A stretch of DNA of 64,000 nucleotides, taken from NCBI GenBank assembly GCA_039888615.1, contig JBDQQS010000001.1. One strand, 5' to 3'. Below the pieces are notes generated by a model. It was not told the DNA's origin. It made no database searches and saw only the letters and a program-made list of their open reading frames with translations. Shown here in pieces: positions 19,112 to 26,369 of the stretch (positions within the stretch are counted from its first letter, which is position 1; each line of letters begins with the position of its first letter). The position numbers and the translations under genes are program-made. This stretch comes from Flavimaribacter sp039888615. GTDB taxonomy: Bacteria; Pseudomonadota; Alphaproteobacteria; Rhizobiales; Rhizobiaceae.

Positions 19112-19902
19112 ACGCAAGCAAGAAGACAAAGTATGACGCGGAATCCGCACAAGCCCCGAACAGAAGAACGCTCCGCCACATCGATGCGCTTGTCGATCGC
19201 AAGCGGCATCGAGTTCGTTTCGATCCGGACACCACAATAAATTTTTGGGGGTATAGTCTGAAGCTTGGCGACCGGATCATCGGAGACCCGAATGTCGGCG
19301 ATGTCAGCTACTATCCGGATGACCATTCAGCAGGGGAGCGAGGCATGCCACGCCCACCCAAGCCGAGACCGGTCGCTCTTGCCGAAATTCTTTTTCGGGA
19401 CGGCGTCTTCCTGAACGGCGATGACGCGTTGATCCGCGCGTCGCACGGGCATCGGATCGACACCATCCATGACCGTTTCGTTGGGCTGTCGCAGGCTTCG
19501 CGCACTGGAGAGACCGTGGAGCCGGAAACGATCTACACGGCGCGCCTCGGTCAGCGATTTATCACGAGGGACGGCCAGGACAGCTCTATCGGCTACGTGG
19601 CGTATCTCGCGGATAGTGGTTTCGACAGGGACGGGCTGCTTGTGCATCTGTCCGGATCGAGGCATTCCTTCAGATGGACGATCACCGACAAGCCGCCAAC
19701 GCCATGGAGCTACCTCATGCAGATCAGCGGCTATTCCTCGAATCGGTATTCTCCGCGCAAACCATCAAGGACTGGATGGAATGCGTGGCGCGCGGCAAAC
19801 GGTTTCGTCGCCGCGCCGAAACGCCCGATCGAGATCGGGAAAGCGGCGTCCCTTCGTACGCCTTTAAAGTTGCCCGTGATGCATGAACCGGTGCGCGCAT
19901 GA
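19108..19902 (+). CDS. Phage protein, unknown, 3' end frame uncertain
   Basis: Open frame of 264 codons beginning with a TTG that overlaps the previous stop (TTGA). I do not recognise it. Residues 1-190 read like a protein (VALAEILFRDGVFLNGDDAL, GHRIDTIHDRFVGLSQ), while the last 70 residues are rich in Ser, Arg and Pro and look less natural. Over that same stretch the reading frame one base back encodes a better-looking peptide. The gene may therefore really end near 19.70 kb and be followed by an overlapping gene, or the two frames may be one protein joined by a frameshift. Confidence 0.45.
   Translation: MNASKKTKYDAESAQAPNRRTLRHIDALVDRKRHRVRFDPDTTINFWGYSLKLGDRIIGDPNVGDVSYYPDDHSAGERGMPRPPKPRPVALAEILFRDGVFLNGDDALIRASHGHRIDTIHDRFVGLSQASRTGETVEPETIYTARLGQRFITRDGQDSSIGYVAYLADSGFDRDGLLVHLSGSRHSFRWTITDKPPTPWSYLMQISGYSSNRYSPRKPSRTGWNAWRAANGFVAAPKRPIEIGKAASLRTPLKLPVMHEPVRA
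19674..19886 (+). CDS. Overlapping small phage ORF, alternative frame
   Basis: ATG at 19674 (second ATG at 19704) opens 70 codons with GC-rich third positions and a protein-like composition (LPHADQRLFLESVFSAQTIK, then DWMECVARGKRFRRRAE). It lies entirely within the 3' part of the 19108-19902 frame, displaced by one base, and ends 13 bases before the next gene, where a phage gene would be expected to end. No strong ribosome site precedes it, so coupling to, or frameshifting from, the upstream frame is possible. Function unknown. Confidence 0.45.
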   Translation: MDDHRQAANAMELPHADQRLFLESVFSAQTIKDWMECVARGKRFRRRAETPDRDRESGVPSYAFKVARDA

Positions 19903-20192
19903 CCAGGCGCAACAAGGAGAAGCCGACCGACAGCGCCGGTGGCAGTGCTGCAGAACTGCTGGAAAATGGATTGAATTTTCCGATGATACGCGACGCCGTG
20001 CTGCAGGCTGCGACGGAAGCCGGCGGCGGCAGTATGGTCGAATATCTGCGTGTGCAGGCGCAGAAGCACCCTGGCGGATTCATGACGCTGCTAGGCAAAG
20101 TCCTCGCCATGCAGGAAGTCAGGCATGAAGGCGGAACCTTCAAGCTCGATTTTACCGTGCAGTTCGTGAACAATAACCAGGAAAACGAATGA
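19899..20192 (+). CDS. Small phage protein with GKVLxMQ motif
   Basis: A 97-residue protein containing GGFMTLLGKVLAMQEV. This kind of LLGKVLPxQV motif is typical of small phage proteins that usually accompany terminase genes and may act in packaging. Here it lies 5 kb downstream of terL, immediately before the central non-coding gap. The Asn/Glu-rich C-terminus ends just before a hairpin that reads as a terminator on the opposite strand. The packaging role is inference. Confidence 0.55.
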   Translation: MTRRNKEKPTDSAGGSAAELLENGLNFPMIRDAVLQAATEAGGGSMVEYLRVQAQKHPGGFMTLLGKVLAMQEVRHEGGTFKLDFTVQFVNNNQENE

Positions 20193-20205
20193 GCGGCGCT
20201 CAAAC

Positions 20206-20232
20206 AAAAAGACGCTGACCTCGGTCAGCGCC
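20206..20232 (-). terminator. Rho-independent terminator on the minus strand
   Basis: Read on the minus strand, a GC-rich stem (GGCGCTGACC / GGTCAGCGTC, one wobble pair) is followed at once by five T. The plus strand has no T-run after the stem, so the signal serves leftward transcripts coming out of the 20.3-21.0 kb gap. It stops them just before they would run antisense into the phage genes. Confidence 0.65.
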
Positions 20233-20616
20233 TCCCTGTTCAAATGGAACCTGAAATCCCCCTGCAACGGATTGTCTTTGACATTCTGCTGCAATCGAAT
20301 TGCCGGCTCATCTGATAACCAGAATCTTTTTAAAACCCTGGCCCATGATCTGTCGCGACCGAAGGTCTGACAAACATGCCGGATTTAACGAATTAGACCG
20401 CCGTTTTCCGGAGTATCGGTACACTTTATCGCGTATGCATCCGTTTCCAGTGCGTCCCTTGTGCCATCTGTAGCACGATGCAATCGCCATGGGCGTGTGC
20501 AGCAATACCACGCAAGGGTTGCAAGATGTTCCGGTTTTCTTACCCATCTGGCGGTTGGGAATGTCCCCGGCTTGCAAGGAAATAATTGTCCAAAAACGGC
20601 GCCCTGTCGAGCGCGA

Positions 20617-20635
20617 TTTTTCCACAGGGGATAAC
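20617..20635. promoter_or_regulatory. DnaA-box-like double site
   Basis: TTTTTCCACAGGGGATAAC contains TTTTCCACA, one mismatch from the DnaA box TTATCCACA. It abuts GGGGATAA, which matches an inverted box less well. It could be a host DnaA or replication-initiator site in the phage control gap, or chance. Confidence 0.25.
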
Positions 20636-20749
20636 TCAGTGGATTGTTCAAAAGAGCTGTTTGCCTGTCGGGAGATAGCGGTTGACGGCAGCTTTATACG
20701 TCGTTCGCGCTGACTGTTGCGAGTTACGTTTCAATCGAAGGAAAAGACA

Positions 20750-20785
20750 ATGATCGTAAGTCTACGTAGGAGAAATAATAAATAA
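20750..20785 (+). CDS. Possible leader mini-ORF, 11 codons
   Basis: ATG at 20750 is preceded by GAAGGA (20737-20742) at ideal spacing and encodes MIVSLRRRNNK before a TAA. Three arginines in a row use CGT-AGG-AGA, including two codons that are rare in most bacteria. A stable hairpin follows 30 bases later. The arrangement is like an attenuation leader or a phage minigene. Translation is unproven. Confidence 0.35.
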   Translation: MIVSLRRRNNK

Positions 20786-20814
20786 TTTCAGTAAGGTAAA
20801 GTCATTTTTACCCT

Positions 20815-20837
20815 GCAATGCGTTTTTGCAGCATTGC
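20815..20837 (+). promoter_or_regulatory. Leader hairpin 1 (7-bp stem)
   Basis: Perfect inverted repeat GCAATGC / GCATTGC around the nine-base loop GTTTTTGCA, between the mini-ORF and the scaffold gene. As DNA it could be an operator; as RNA it could be part of the capsid-operon leader. Confidence 0.4.
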
Positions 20838-20906
20838 GGCGCGATGGAAATTTTGACGAAAATTCTCTATAAAGAGACATCAACAACTACGATCGGCTTC
20901 GTGCGT

Positions 20907-20930
20907 CCGGGGTAAGGCTTCGGACCCCGG
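20907..20930 (+). promoter_or_regulatory. Leader hairpin 2 (7-bp GC-rich stem)
   Basis: Perfect inverted repeat CCGGGGT / ACCCCGG around AAGGCTTCGG. It is not followed by a T-run, so a processing site, 5'-stabilising leader structure or protein-binding site is more likely than a terminator. It lies 120 bases before the scaffold start. Confidence 0.45.
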
Positions 20931-21049
20931 GCCGAGACTTCAGCACAAATTGGAGCTCTGCCGACCGCTGCGACACTGCAGGGGCGGATTTCCGCGCGCA
21001 TTCGCCTGTGACCAGTCCGGTCAAGCCAACATCTACAAGGAATTATCAT

Positions 21050-21943
21050 ATGACGACGCTCGACAGGTCCGCAACTGATGCGGGCAGCCTTGACGCCGCT
21101 GAAGGCGGAAGTGACAACGGGTCAAACCCTTCCGCATCGAATTTCCTTTCCGGTCTCGACAGAGACAGCCGGGAATGGATCAACGCGAACGGGATCAGCG
21201 ATGACGATCCGGCGGAGATGCTCTCCGGTCTCATCACGAAATCCCGCGAGATGGAAAGCCTGATCGGCCGGTCCGTCCGGTTTCCGGCCGAGGATGCAAG
21301 CGCGGAGGAAGTCGATACATTCTACGATCGTCTGACTGCGCGCCTTCGACCAGAGGACGCGGCCGGCTACGAATACTCGCTGCCCGAGGGACTGCCGCAA
21401 GACATGCCCTACGACAGCGAATTCGCCGACGCCTGGCGGCAGTTCTCGCACGATGCGAAATTGCCGGCGCATGTATCCGCAAAGGCCCATGACTGGTTTC
21501 TGCAGCACGCTGCGACCGCAATTCAGGCCCGGCAATCGGAAAACAATGCGCTTTTCGAACGGCTCGCCGACGACTCCACGAAAGCGATCGAGGAGGCTTG
21601 GGGACCTCAGGGTTCCCGGCGCTACGCGACAAATCGCGAGCACTTCTCGAAGGCGATCGACGGTCTCGGGGGTGAAACCCTGATGTCCGAACTCGTGGAC
21701 GCGGGAGTCATCGACGAAGATCAGCGCATCCTGGCGCCCAGGATCGTGATGGCTCTCGCAAAAGCCGGGGAGGGGATGTTCGCCGAAGACCAGCTTGTCT
21801 CCGGAGGCGCGGCCTCACGCAATCCGTTTTCGGACGAGAGCCGGAACTGGGACGAACAGAACTCCATCATTCGCGACGACCCGACCCTCGCGCGCCAACT
21901 CATCCAGTCAGCGGGAAAGGACCCGACGACCTATCGCTTGTGA
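21050..21943 (+). CDS. Phage scaffolding-type protein
   Basis: About 297 residues, strongly acidic and predicted helical, lying directly upstream of the capsid gene as scaffolding proteins do. The order is disordered acidic N-terminus, then a helical middle (DDSTKAIEEAWGPQGSRRYA and following) and the C-terminal NPFSDESRNWDEQNSIIRDD. The ATG at 21050 follows AAGGA at 21036-21040; the GTG at 21008 is less likely. The role is assigned by position, composition and length rather than by a recognised motif. Confidence 0.75.
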   Translation: MTTLDRSATDAGSLDAAEGGSDNGSNPSASNFLSGLDRDSREWINANGISDDDPAEMLSGLITKSREMESLIGRSVRFPAEDASAEEVDTFYDRLTARLRPEDAAGYEYSLPEGLPQDMPYDSEFADAWRQFSHDAKLPAHVSAKAHDWFLQHAATAIQARQSENNALFERLADDSTKAIEEAWGPQGSRRYATNREHFSKAIDGLGGETLMSELVDAGVIDEDQRILAPRIVMALAKAGEGMFAEDQLVSGGAASRNPFSDESRNWDEQNSIIRDDPTLARQLIQSAGKDPTTYRL

Positions 21944-21975
21944 GCGCGCTCTCTTGCCAATGAAAGAGGATTTGC

Positions 21976-23001
21976 ATGGCTATCACCTATCAGTCAGACA
22001 TCATTACGCCCGAGGTCTATCTCGGATACATGAAGGAGGAGTTCCCGGAGCGAAACCTGTTCGTTCGGTCCGGCATACTTGAAACGCCGCCGCAGGAAGT
22101 CCAGTCGCAATTGAACGCCGGCGGACGCCTGATCAACATGCCCTTCTGGGACTATCTCTCGCGCACTGCGCCCGACATCGTTTCCGATGACGAAACGGTG
22201 GAGATCACACCCAGGAAGGTGACGGCCAGCAAGGACCAGGCCGTCAAACATTATTGGGCGAAGGCTTACTCGCACATGGACATCGCCGGGATCATGGCGA
22301 GTGGACACCGAAAGGATCCGGCGGGGCATGTGCTGCAGCATCTGGCGGAAGACTGGATGGGCGCAGAACAGACAATGCTCATCGCGTCCTGCCAGGGCCT
22401 GTTTGCAGACAACGCCGCCAACGACGACTCCGACATGATCTTCTCCGTTTATCAGGATATCGCGTCGCCGACGGCAGCCAATCGTTTCTCGCGATCGGCT
22501 TTCGACAGGGCTTGCCAGACAATGGGAGATCGCCTCGGCGACGTCGTGGCGATCGCCATGCACTCGTCGGTTTTCCTGTCGGTTCAGGACAATGACGATA
22601 TCGATTATGTCCAGGATTCCAAACTTGAGAAAGACATTCCCTACTACAAGGGACGGCTGGTGATCATCGACGACCAGATGCCGGTGACCTCGGGGACGAA
22701 CTCCGACAAGTACACCTGCTACCTGTTCGGGCGCGGCGCATTCGCCTATGCGTCGGCGTCGCTGGATGCGGACCAGGCGCTGGAATATGACCGCTCTCCG
22801 CTCAAGGGCAATGGCGGCGGTCAGACCAACATGGTCACGCGGCGGCATTGCGTGCTGCACCCGCGCGGCGTGAAGTGGACGGACGCCTCCTGTTCGGGGA
22901 TTTCTCCAACCGAATCCGAACTGGTGCTCGCGACAAACTGGGACCGTGTCTACGACCGGAAAAACATCAAGCTCGCGCAGCTTGACGTCAACGCCGGATA
23001 A
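21976..23001 (+). CDS. Major capsid protein
   Basis: A 341-residue protein that looks like a phage coat protein of the HK97-like fold. The N-terminal arm (YQSDIITPEVYLGYMKEEFP) and the segment INMPFWDYLSRTAPDIVSDD match common podovirus/siphovirus coat proteins. QAVKHYWAKAYSHMDIAGIM belongs to the peripheral domain. A strong AAAGAGGA ribosome site (21963-21970) precedes it, and a rho-independent terminator follows it, as after the T7 capsid gene, consistent with it being the most highly expressed gene of the block. Confidence 0.9.
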   Translation: MAITYQSDIITPEVYLGYMKEEFPERNLFVRSGILETPPQEVQSQLNAGGRLINMPFWDYLSRTAPDIVSDDETVEITPRKVTASKDQAVKHYWAKAYSHMDIAGIMASGHRKDPAGHVLQHLAEDWMGAEQTMLIASCQGLFADNAANDDSDMIFSVYQDIASPTAANRFSRSAFDRACQTMGDRLGDVVAIAMHSSVFLSVQDNDDIDYVQDSKLEKDIPYYKGRLVIIDDQMPVTSGTNSDKYTCYLFGRGAFAYASASLDADQALEYDRSPLKGNGGGQTNMVTRRHCVLHPRGVKWTDASCSGISPTESELVLATNWDRVYDRKNIKLAQLDVNAG

Positions 23002-23013
23002 CCGGCTTAGCGA

Positions 23014-23040
23014 CGGGGGCGACCGCCCCCGTTTTCTTTT
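23014..23040 (+). terminator. Rho-independent terminator after capsid gene
   Basis: Stem CGGGGGC / GCCCCCG with loop GACC, followed by TTTTCTTTT, starting 12 bases after the capsid stop. It would leave the tail genes to be read by partial read-through. Confidence 0.88.
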
Positions 23041-23053
23041 TCAGGAGATCGAG

Positions 23054-23296
23054 ATGACGAAAGCCAAACGGCTCCGCAATGGAGCCAAGATTGTTCGACG
23101 CGACCATCTGGCGAGGCTTGCCGCCGGCGCCGATGGACTAACCCACCTGGTCAAGACTGACGACGCCGGCGCTGTGAAACGCCGGGAGCTAGCGGAACAA
23201 GTGGTCGCCATCGGCCGCGCAAACCGTGGGCAAGTACCTGCTCGAAGCAAATCCGGAAGTGGCTCCAAGGGCGCAGAACGGGGAGAAATAGCATGA
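23054..23296 (+). CDS. Small basic phage protein
   Basis: An 80-residue, Lys/Arg-rich protein (MTKAKRLRNGAKIVRRD...) between capsid and tail-tube genes. The ATG at 23054 has AGGAG at 23042-23046, and the stop overlaps the next start by ATGA. The C-terminus is a Gly/Ser/Lys tail. Function unknown; the position suits a head-completion or DNA-associated protein. Confidence 0.6.
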   Translation: MTKAKRLRNGAKIVRRDHLARLAAGADGLTHLVKTDDAGAVKRRELAEQVVAIGRANRGQVPARSKSGSGSKGAERGEIA

Positions 23297-23880
23297 CGTC
23301 CGCGATGACGGAAACCGGCGTGTGCAACATGGCGCTGGACATGCTGCAGGAGGGGCCGATCGGGTCCATCGACGATGACGAGCCGAACGCGCGCCGGTTC
23401 AAGAGAAACTTCGAGGCGTTGCGGGATTCTTTTCTCGCGACGCATCCCTGGAACTTCGCCGTTGCGCGGACGGAACTGGCGGCCAGCGCCGACGAACCCT
23501 TTTTCGGCTGGGACTACAGCTATCCGCTTCCGGGCGATTGTCTGCGCGTTTTGCCGCTGCGCGAAGAGGGTTTGTTCAATGGCGGAACGATTGCCCACGA
23601 AATCGAAAACGGGAACATTCTGACGGACGCCGCGCCGCCGCTCAAATGCCGCTACATCAAACGTGTCAGCCAGTTCGGGCTCTGGTCGCCTGTCGCCACA
23701 ACAGCGTTCGCTGCATTTCTGGCCGCGAACCTCGCTCATGCGATTACGGGCAAGGCGAGCTTCGCCCAACTTGCCGCAGACCGCTTCGAGCAGGAACTCA
23801 AACGCGGACGGTGGATCGACGGCTTGCAGGGAATGACTGAGCGCGCGGACACCAATGACGTGATAGCGGTTCGGGGTTAG
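23293..23880 (+). CDS. Tail tubular protein A-like (gp11-type)
   Basis: A 195-residue protein with the standard N-terminus of podovirus head-tail/tail-tube A proteins: TGVCNMALDMLQEGPIGSID, then ARRFKRNFEALRDSFLATHP and WNFAVARTEL. FFGWDYSYPLPGDCLRVLPL is also diagnostic. In T7 the homologue forms the upper ring of the short tail under the portal. It is coupled to the preceding gene by ATGA and followed five bases later by the tube B gene. Confidence 0.85.
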   Translation: MTSAMTETGVCNMALDMLQEGPIGSIDDDEPNARRFKRNFEALRDSFLATHPWNFAVARTELAASADEPFFGWDYSYPLPGDCLRVLPLREEGLFNGGTIAHEIENGNILTDAAPPLKCRYIKRVSQFGLWSPVATTAFAAFLAANLAHAITGKASFAQLAADRFEQELKRGRWIDGLQGMTERADTNDVIAVRG

Positions 23881-23885
23881 GCGCA

Positions 23886-26369
23886 ATGACTGTCTATCCC
23901 ATACAGGCAACGTTCACGCGCGGCGAGTTGTCGCCGGCGTTGCATGGACGCATCGACACCGATCACTACGCCATGGGGCTCGCCAAGTGTGAAAACTTCT
24001 ACGTCCTGCGGCAGGGCGGCATTCGGCGCCGGTCCGGAACAGTATTTGTTGCGGAAATCAAGGACAGCACAGACGTCGCCCGCCTGTTTCCTTTCGCGTT
24101 CAACGAGACGGAAGCCTATGTCGTCGAACAGGGCGATCGCTATTGCCGCTTCTTTGCGCTTGACGGACAGGTCGAGATCGACGGCGAAGCCTACGAAATC
24201 GAATCCCCGTATGATGTTTCCGACGTTGCCTCCGTGAGCTACGCCCAAAGCGCCGACGTTCTCTACATGGTTCACGGCGACTATCCGCCCTACAGGCTGA
24301 TCCGGTCCGGCGAGGTGGACTGGGCGTTTTCGGCGTTCGAATTCGAGGACGGGCCTTACCTGGATGAAAACGCGACTGCGACGACGCTGACGCCTGAAAA
24401 ATCGGGTCACATCACGCCGCAGATGTCGTCGAACACGGATTCCGAAGGATCGGCGAGCGCCAGCAACGGATCAACGGACGCCTTCCGCATGTTTGACAGG
24501 GAAAAGGTCGCCCAGGTAGCGCTTGCCGAGGGGTCGAGCGGATATCTGCGGTTTCAATTCGCGGATAACGCCCGGAAAGTCGCCGACGCCTACTGGATCA
24601 CCGCCACCGACAATGAACCGAAGTTCAACGACCATTTTACCCAGTGGGAATTCCAGGGATCGAATGACGGAGACAACTGGACCACGCTGGACAGCCGCGA
24701 CGGCGAGACAGCGTGGAGCGGAAGCGAAACCCGCTATTATGAATTCGATAATGACGCCGCATACGCCTATTACCAGCTGAAGTTTTCCGGCGGCGGCGGA
24801 AGCGACGGCGAGTATTCGCGCAGCGCTGAACTCGCCATTCATCAAAAGGCAAGCGACCAGACGCCCTTTGATCTCACCGCGTCTTCAACGGAGGGAATCA
24901 ACCAGGACGCCGGCTTTCAGTCTTCGGACCTGGGCCGGCACATACGACTGCTTGGATCCGACAGCCGTTACAGGTGGGCGGAAATCACGGAAGTCGTGTC
25001 CACGACGGTTGTCCGGATTCGACTTCACGGCCACGCCTTGCCGGACCTCAATCCGATCGTCTTCTGGTCGCTTGGCGCATGGTCGGAACAAAGCGGGTGG
25101 CCGCACTGCGCGGGCTTCTATCAGGCAAGACTCGCCTTCGGCCGGAACGATGCAATGCCAAGGACGGTCTGGCTTTCAAAGTCGCTGGAGTTCGGCAATT
25201 TCGGGCAATCGGTTCCTGTCGAGGATTCCGACGGGCTGTCCATCTCGATGACCGGCGGCCGGCTGAACGCCATTTCCTTTATCGAAGAGAGCGGAGATCT
25301 CGTTATCGGAACCAACGGCTCGATGCGGACACTTGGACCGGCCGCAAGCACCGAGGCGCTGTCTCCGGGCAATGTGCGCCAAAAGCAGCAGACGACGACC
25401 GGATCGGCTTCCATCGCGCCGGTGACCGTGTCCAATACGCTGATTTATGCGGGGTTCCACAAGGCAACGCTGCACGAGTTTTCATACAATTACGACGCCA
25501 ATGGCTACCTTTCGCCGGAACTGACTGTGCTGTCGGATCACGCCTTCAAGCCGGGAATCGCCTTTCTGTGCTACCAGGAGACGCCGGACAGCCTGATATG
25601 GTGCGGGCGAACGGATGGCGTTCTTGTCGCAACGACCTATGACCGCCATCAGAAGGTTGTCGGCGTTTCAAGGCACATTGTCGCCGGCGGCTACGCTGAT
25701 GACGGCGCTGTTGTCGAAAGCGGGTGTGTGGTTCCGGTGGAAAGCGGCGATCGTCTCTGGCTTATCGTGAAACGCACGATCGGCGGCGCGGTGAAACGCA
25801 GCGTCGAATATCTGGACATGCCGTTCGACGGCAAGCCGATCGGGGAAGGGGTGTTTCTTGACGGCAGCCGGACGGTGGCGTTCGAGGAGGCAGCGTCGGA
25901 AATCATCGGCGCCGAGCATCTTGAAGGCGAGACTGTCGGCGTGTTTGCCGACGGCGTGGATATCGGCGATGCGGTCGTCTCGGACGGGGCGTTCACCTTA
26001 CCCGGTGAAACGACAGCTCTGAAAGTGACTTACGGCCTGCGTTTCGAGAGTTACGCCGAAACCCTGCGATTGCCCCAGGCGGGCAACCGGGACGGCGCGG
26101 CGCTTGGACGCCGGATGCGCGCAGTCTCCGTCAGTCTCGACCTGCTGGAGACCGGCTATATCAGGGCTGGATCAGCGGCAAGACAGTTCGAATACCTGTT
26201 CAGGAAAAGCAGCGAAACTCTTGGCTCCGCGCCTGAATTGTTCACCGGCTGCAAAAGACTTTCTGCGGAGGACAGCTGGAGCAATTCCGGCGTTGCGATC
26301 GTCCGCTCGGACAGGGCCTATCCCGCCACGATACGCAGCGTCATGGTGGGCGTAGAAGGAGAACCGTAA
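23886..26369 (+). CDS. Tail tubular protein B-like (gp12-type)
   Basis: An 827-residue protein that begins YPIQATFTRGELSPALHGRI and GGIRRRSGTVFVAEI, the standard opening of podovirus tail-nozzle/tube B proteins. A middle insert of about residues 160-320 (KSGHITPQMSSNTDSEGSAS, then TQWEFQGSNDGDNWTTLDSR) looks like a discoidin/F5-F8-type carbohydrate-binding domain within the nozzle, which may help in cell-surface contact. The C-terminal part returns to nozzle-type beta sequence. Its stop overlaps the next start (TAATG). Confidence 0.85.
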   Translation: MTVYPIQATFTRGELSPALHGRIDTDHYAMGLAKCENFYVLRQGGIRRRSGTVFVAEIKDSTDVARLFPFAFNETEAYVVEQGDRYCRFFALDGQVEIDGEAYEIESPYDVSDVASVSYAQSADVLYMVHGDYPPYRLIRSGEVDWAFSAFEFEDGPYLDENATATTLTPEKSGHITPQMSSNTDSEGSASASNGSTDAFRMFDREKVAQVALAEGSSGYLRFQFADNARKVADAYWITATDNEPKFNDHFTQWEFQGSNDGDNWTTLDSRDGETAWSGSETRYYEFDNDAAYAYYQLKFSGGGGSDGEYSRSAELAIHQKASDQTPFDLTASSTEGINQDAGFQSSDLGRHIRLLGSDSRYRWAEITEVVSTTVVRIRLHGHALPDLNPIVFWSLGAWSEQSGWPHCAGFYQARLAFGRNDAMPRTVWLSKSLEFGNFGQSVPVEDSDGLSISMTGGRLNAISFIEESGDLVIGTNGSMRTLGPAASTEALSPGNVRQKQQTTTGSASIAPVTVSNTLIYAGFHKATLHEFSYNYDANGYLSPELTVLSDHAFKPGIAFLCYQETPDSLIWCGRTDGVLVATTYDRHQKVVGVSRHIVAGGYADDGAVVESGCVVPVESGDRLWLIVKRTIGGAVKRSVEYLDMPFDGKPIGEGVFLDGSRTVAFEEAASEIIGAEHLEGETVGVFADGVDIGDAVVSDGAFTLPGETTALKVTYGLRFESYAETLRLPQAGNRDGAALGRRMRAVSVSLDLLETGYIRAGSAARQFEYLFRKSSETLGSAPELFTGCKRLSAEDSWSNSGVAIVRSDRAYPATIRSVMVGVEGEP

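Larger units (their letters stand above)
20193..21049 (+). other. Central non-coding control gap of the phage block
   Basis: About 857 bases without a convincing gene on either strand; the open frames here have unnatural composition. It holds a minus-strand terminator (20206-20232), a DnaA-box-like site (20617-20635), a mini-ORF with a good ribosome site (20750-20785), two stable hairpins (20815-20837 and 20907-20930) and a dyad resembling a T7-type promoter (20859-20878). It lies directly upstream of the scaffold/capsid genes and is the only long gap in the block, so it is the probable site of late-gene control or of lost early genes. Confidence 0.6.

Noticed and set aside
20308..20651. Minus-strand open frames (88-105 codons) in the phage control gap
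   Set aside because: Considered as the gene served by the minus-strand terminator, but composition is random-looking, there is no ribosome site, and neither resembles a known family.
20853..20873. TTGACG and TATAAA as a sigma-70 promoter
   Set aside because: The spacer is only nine bases, far from the usual 16-18.
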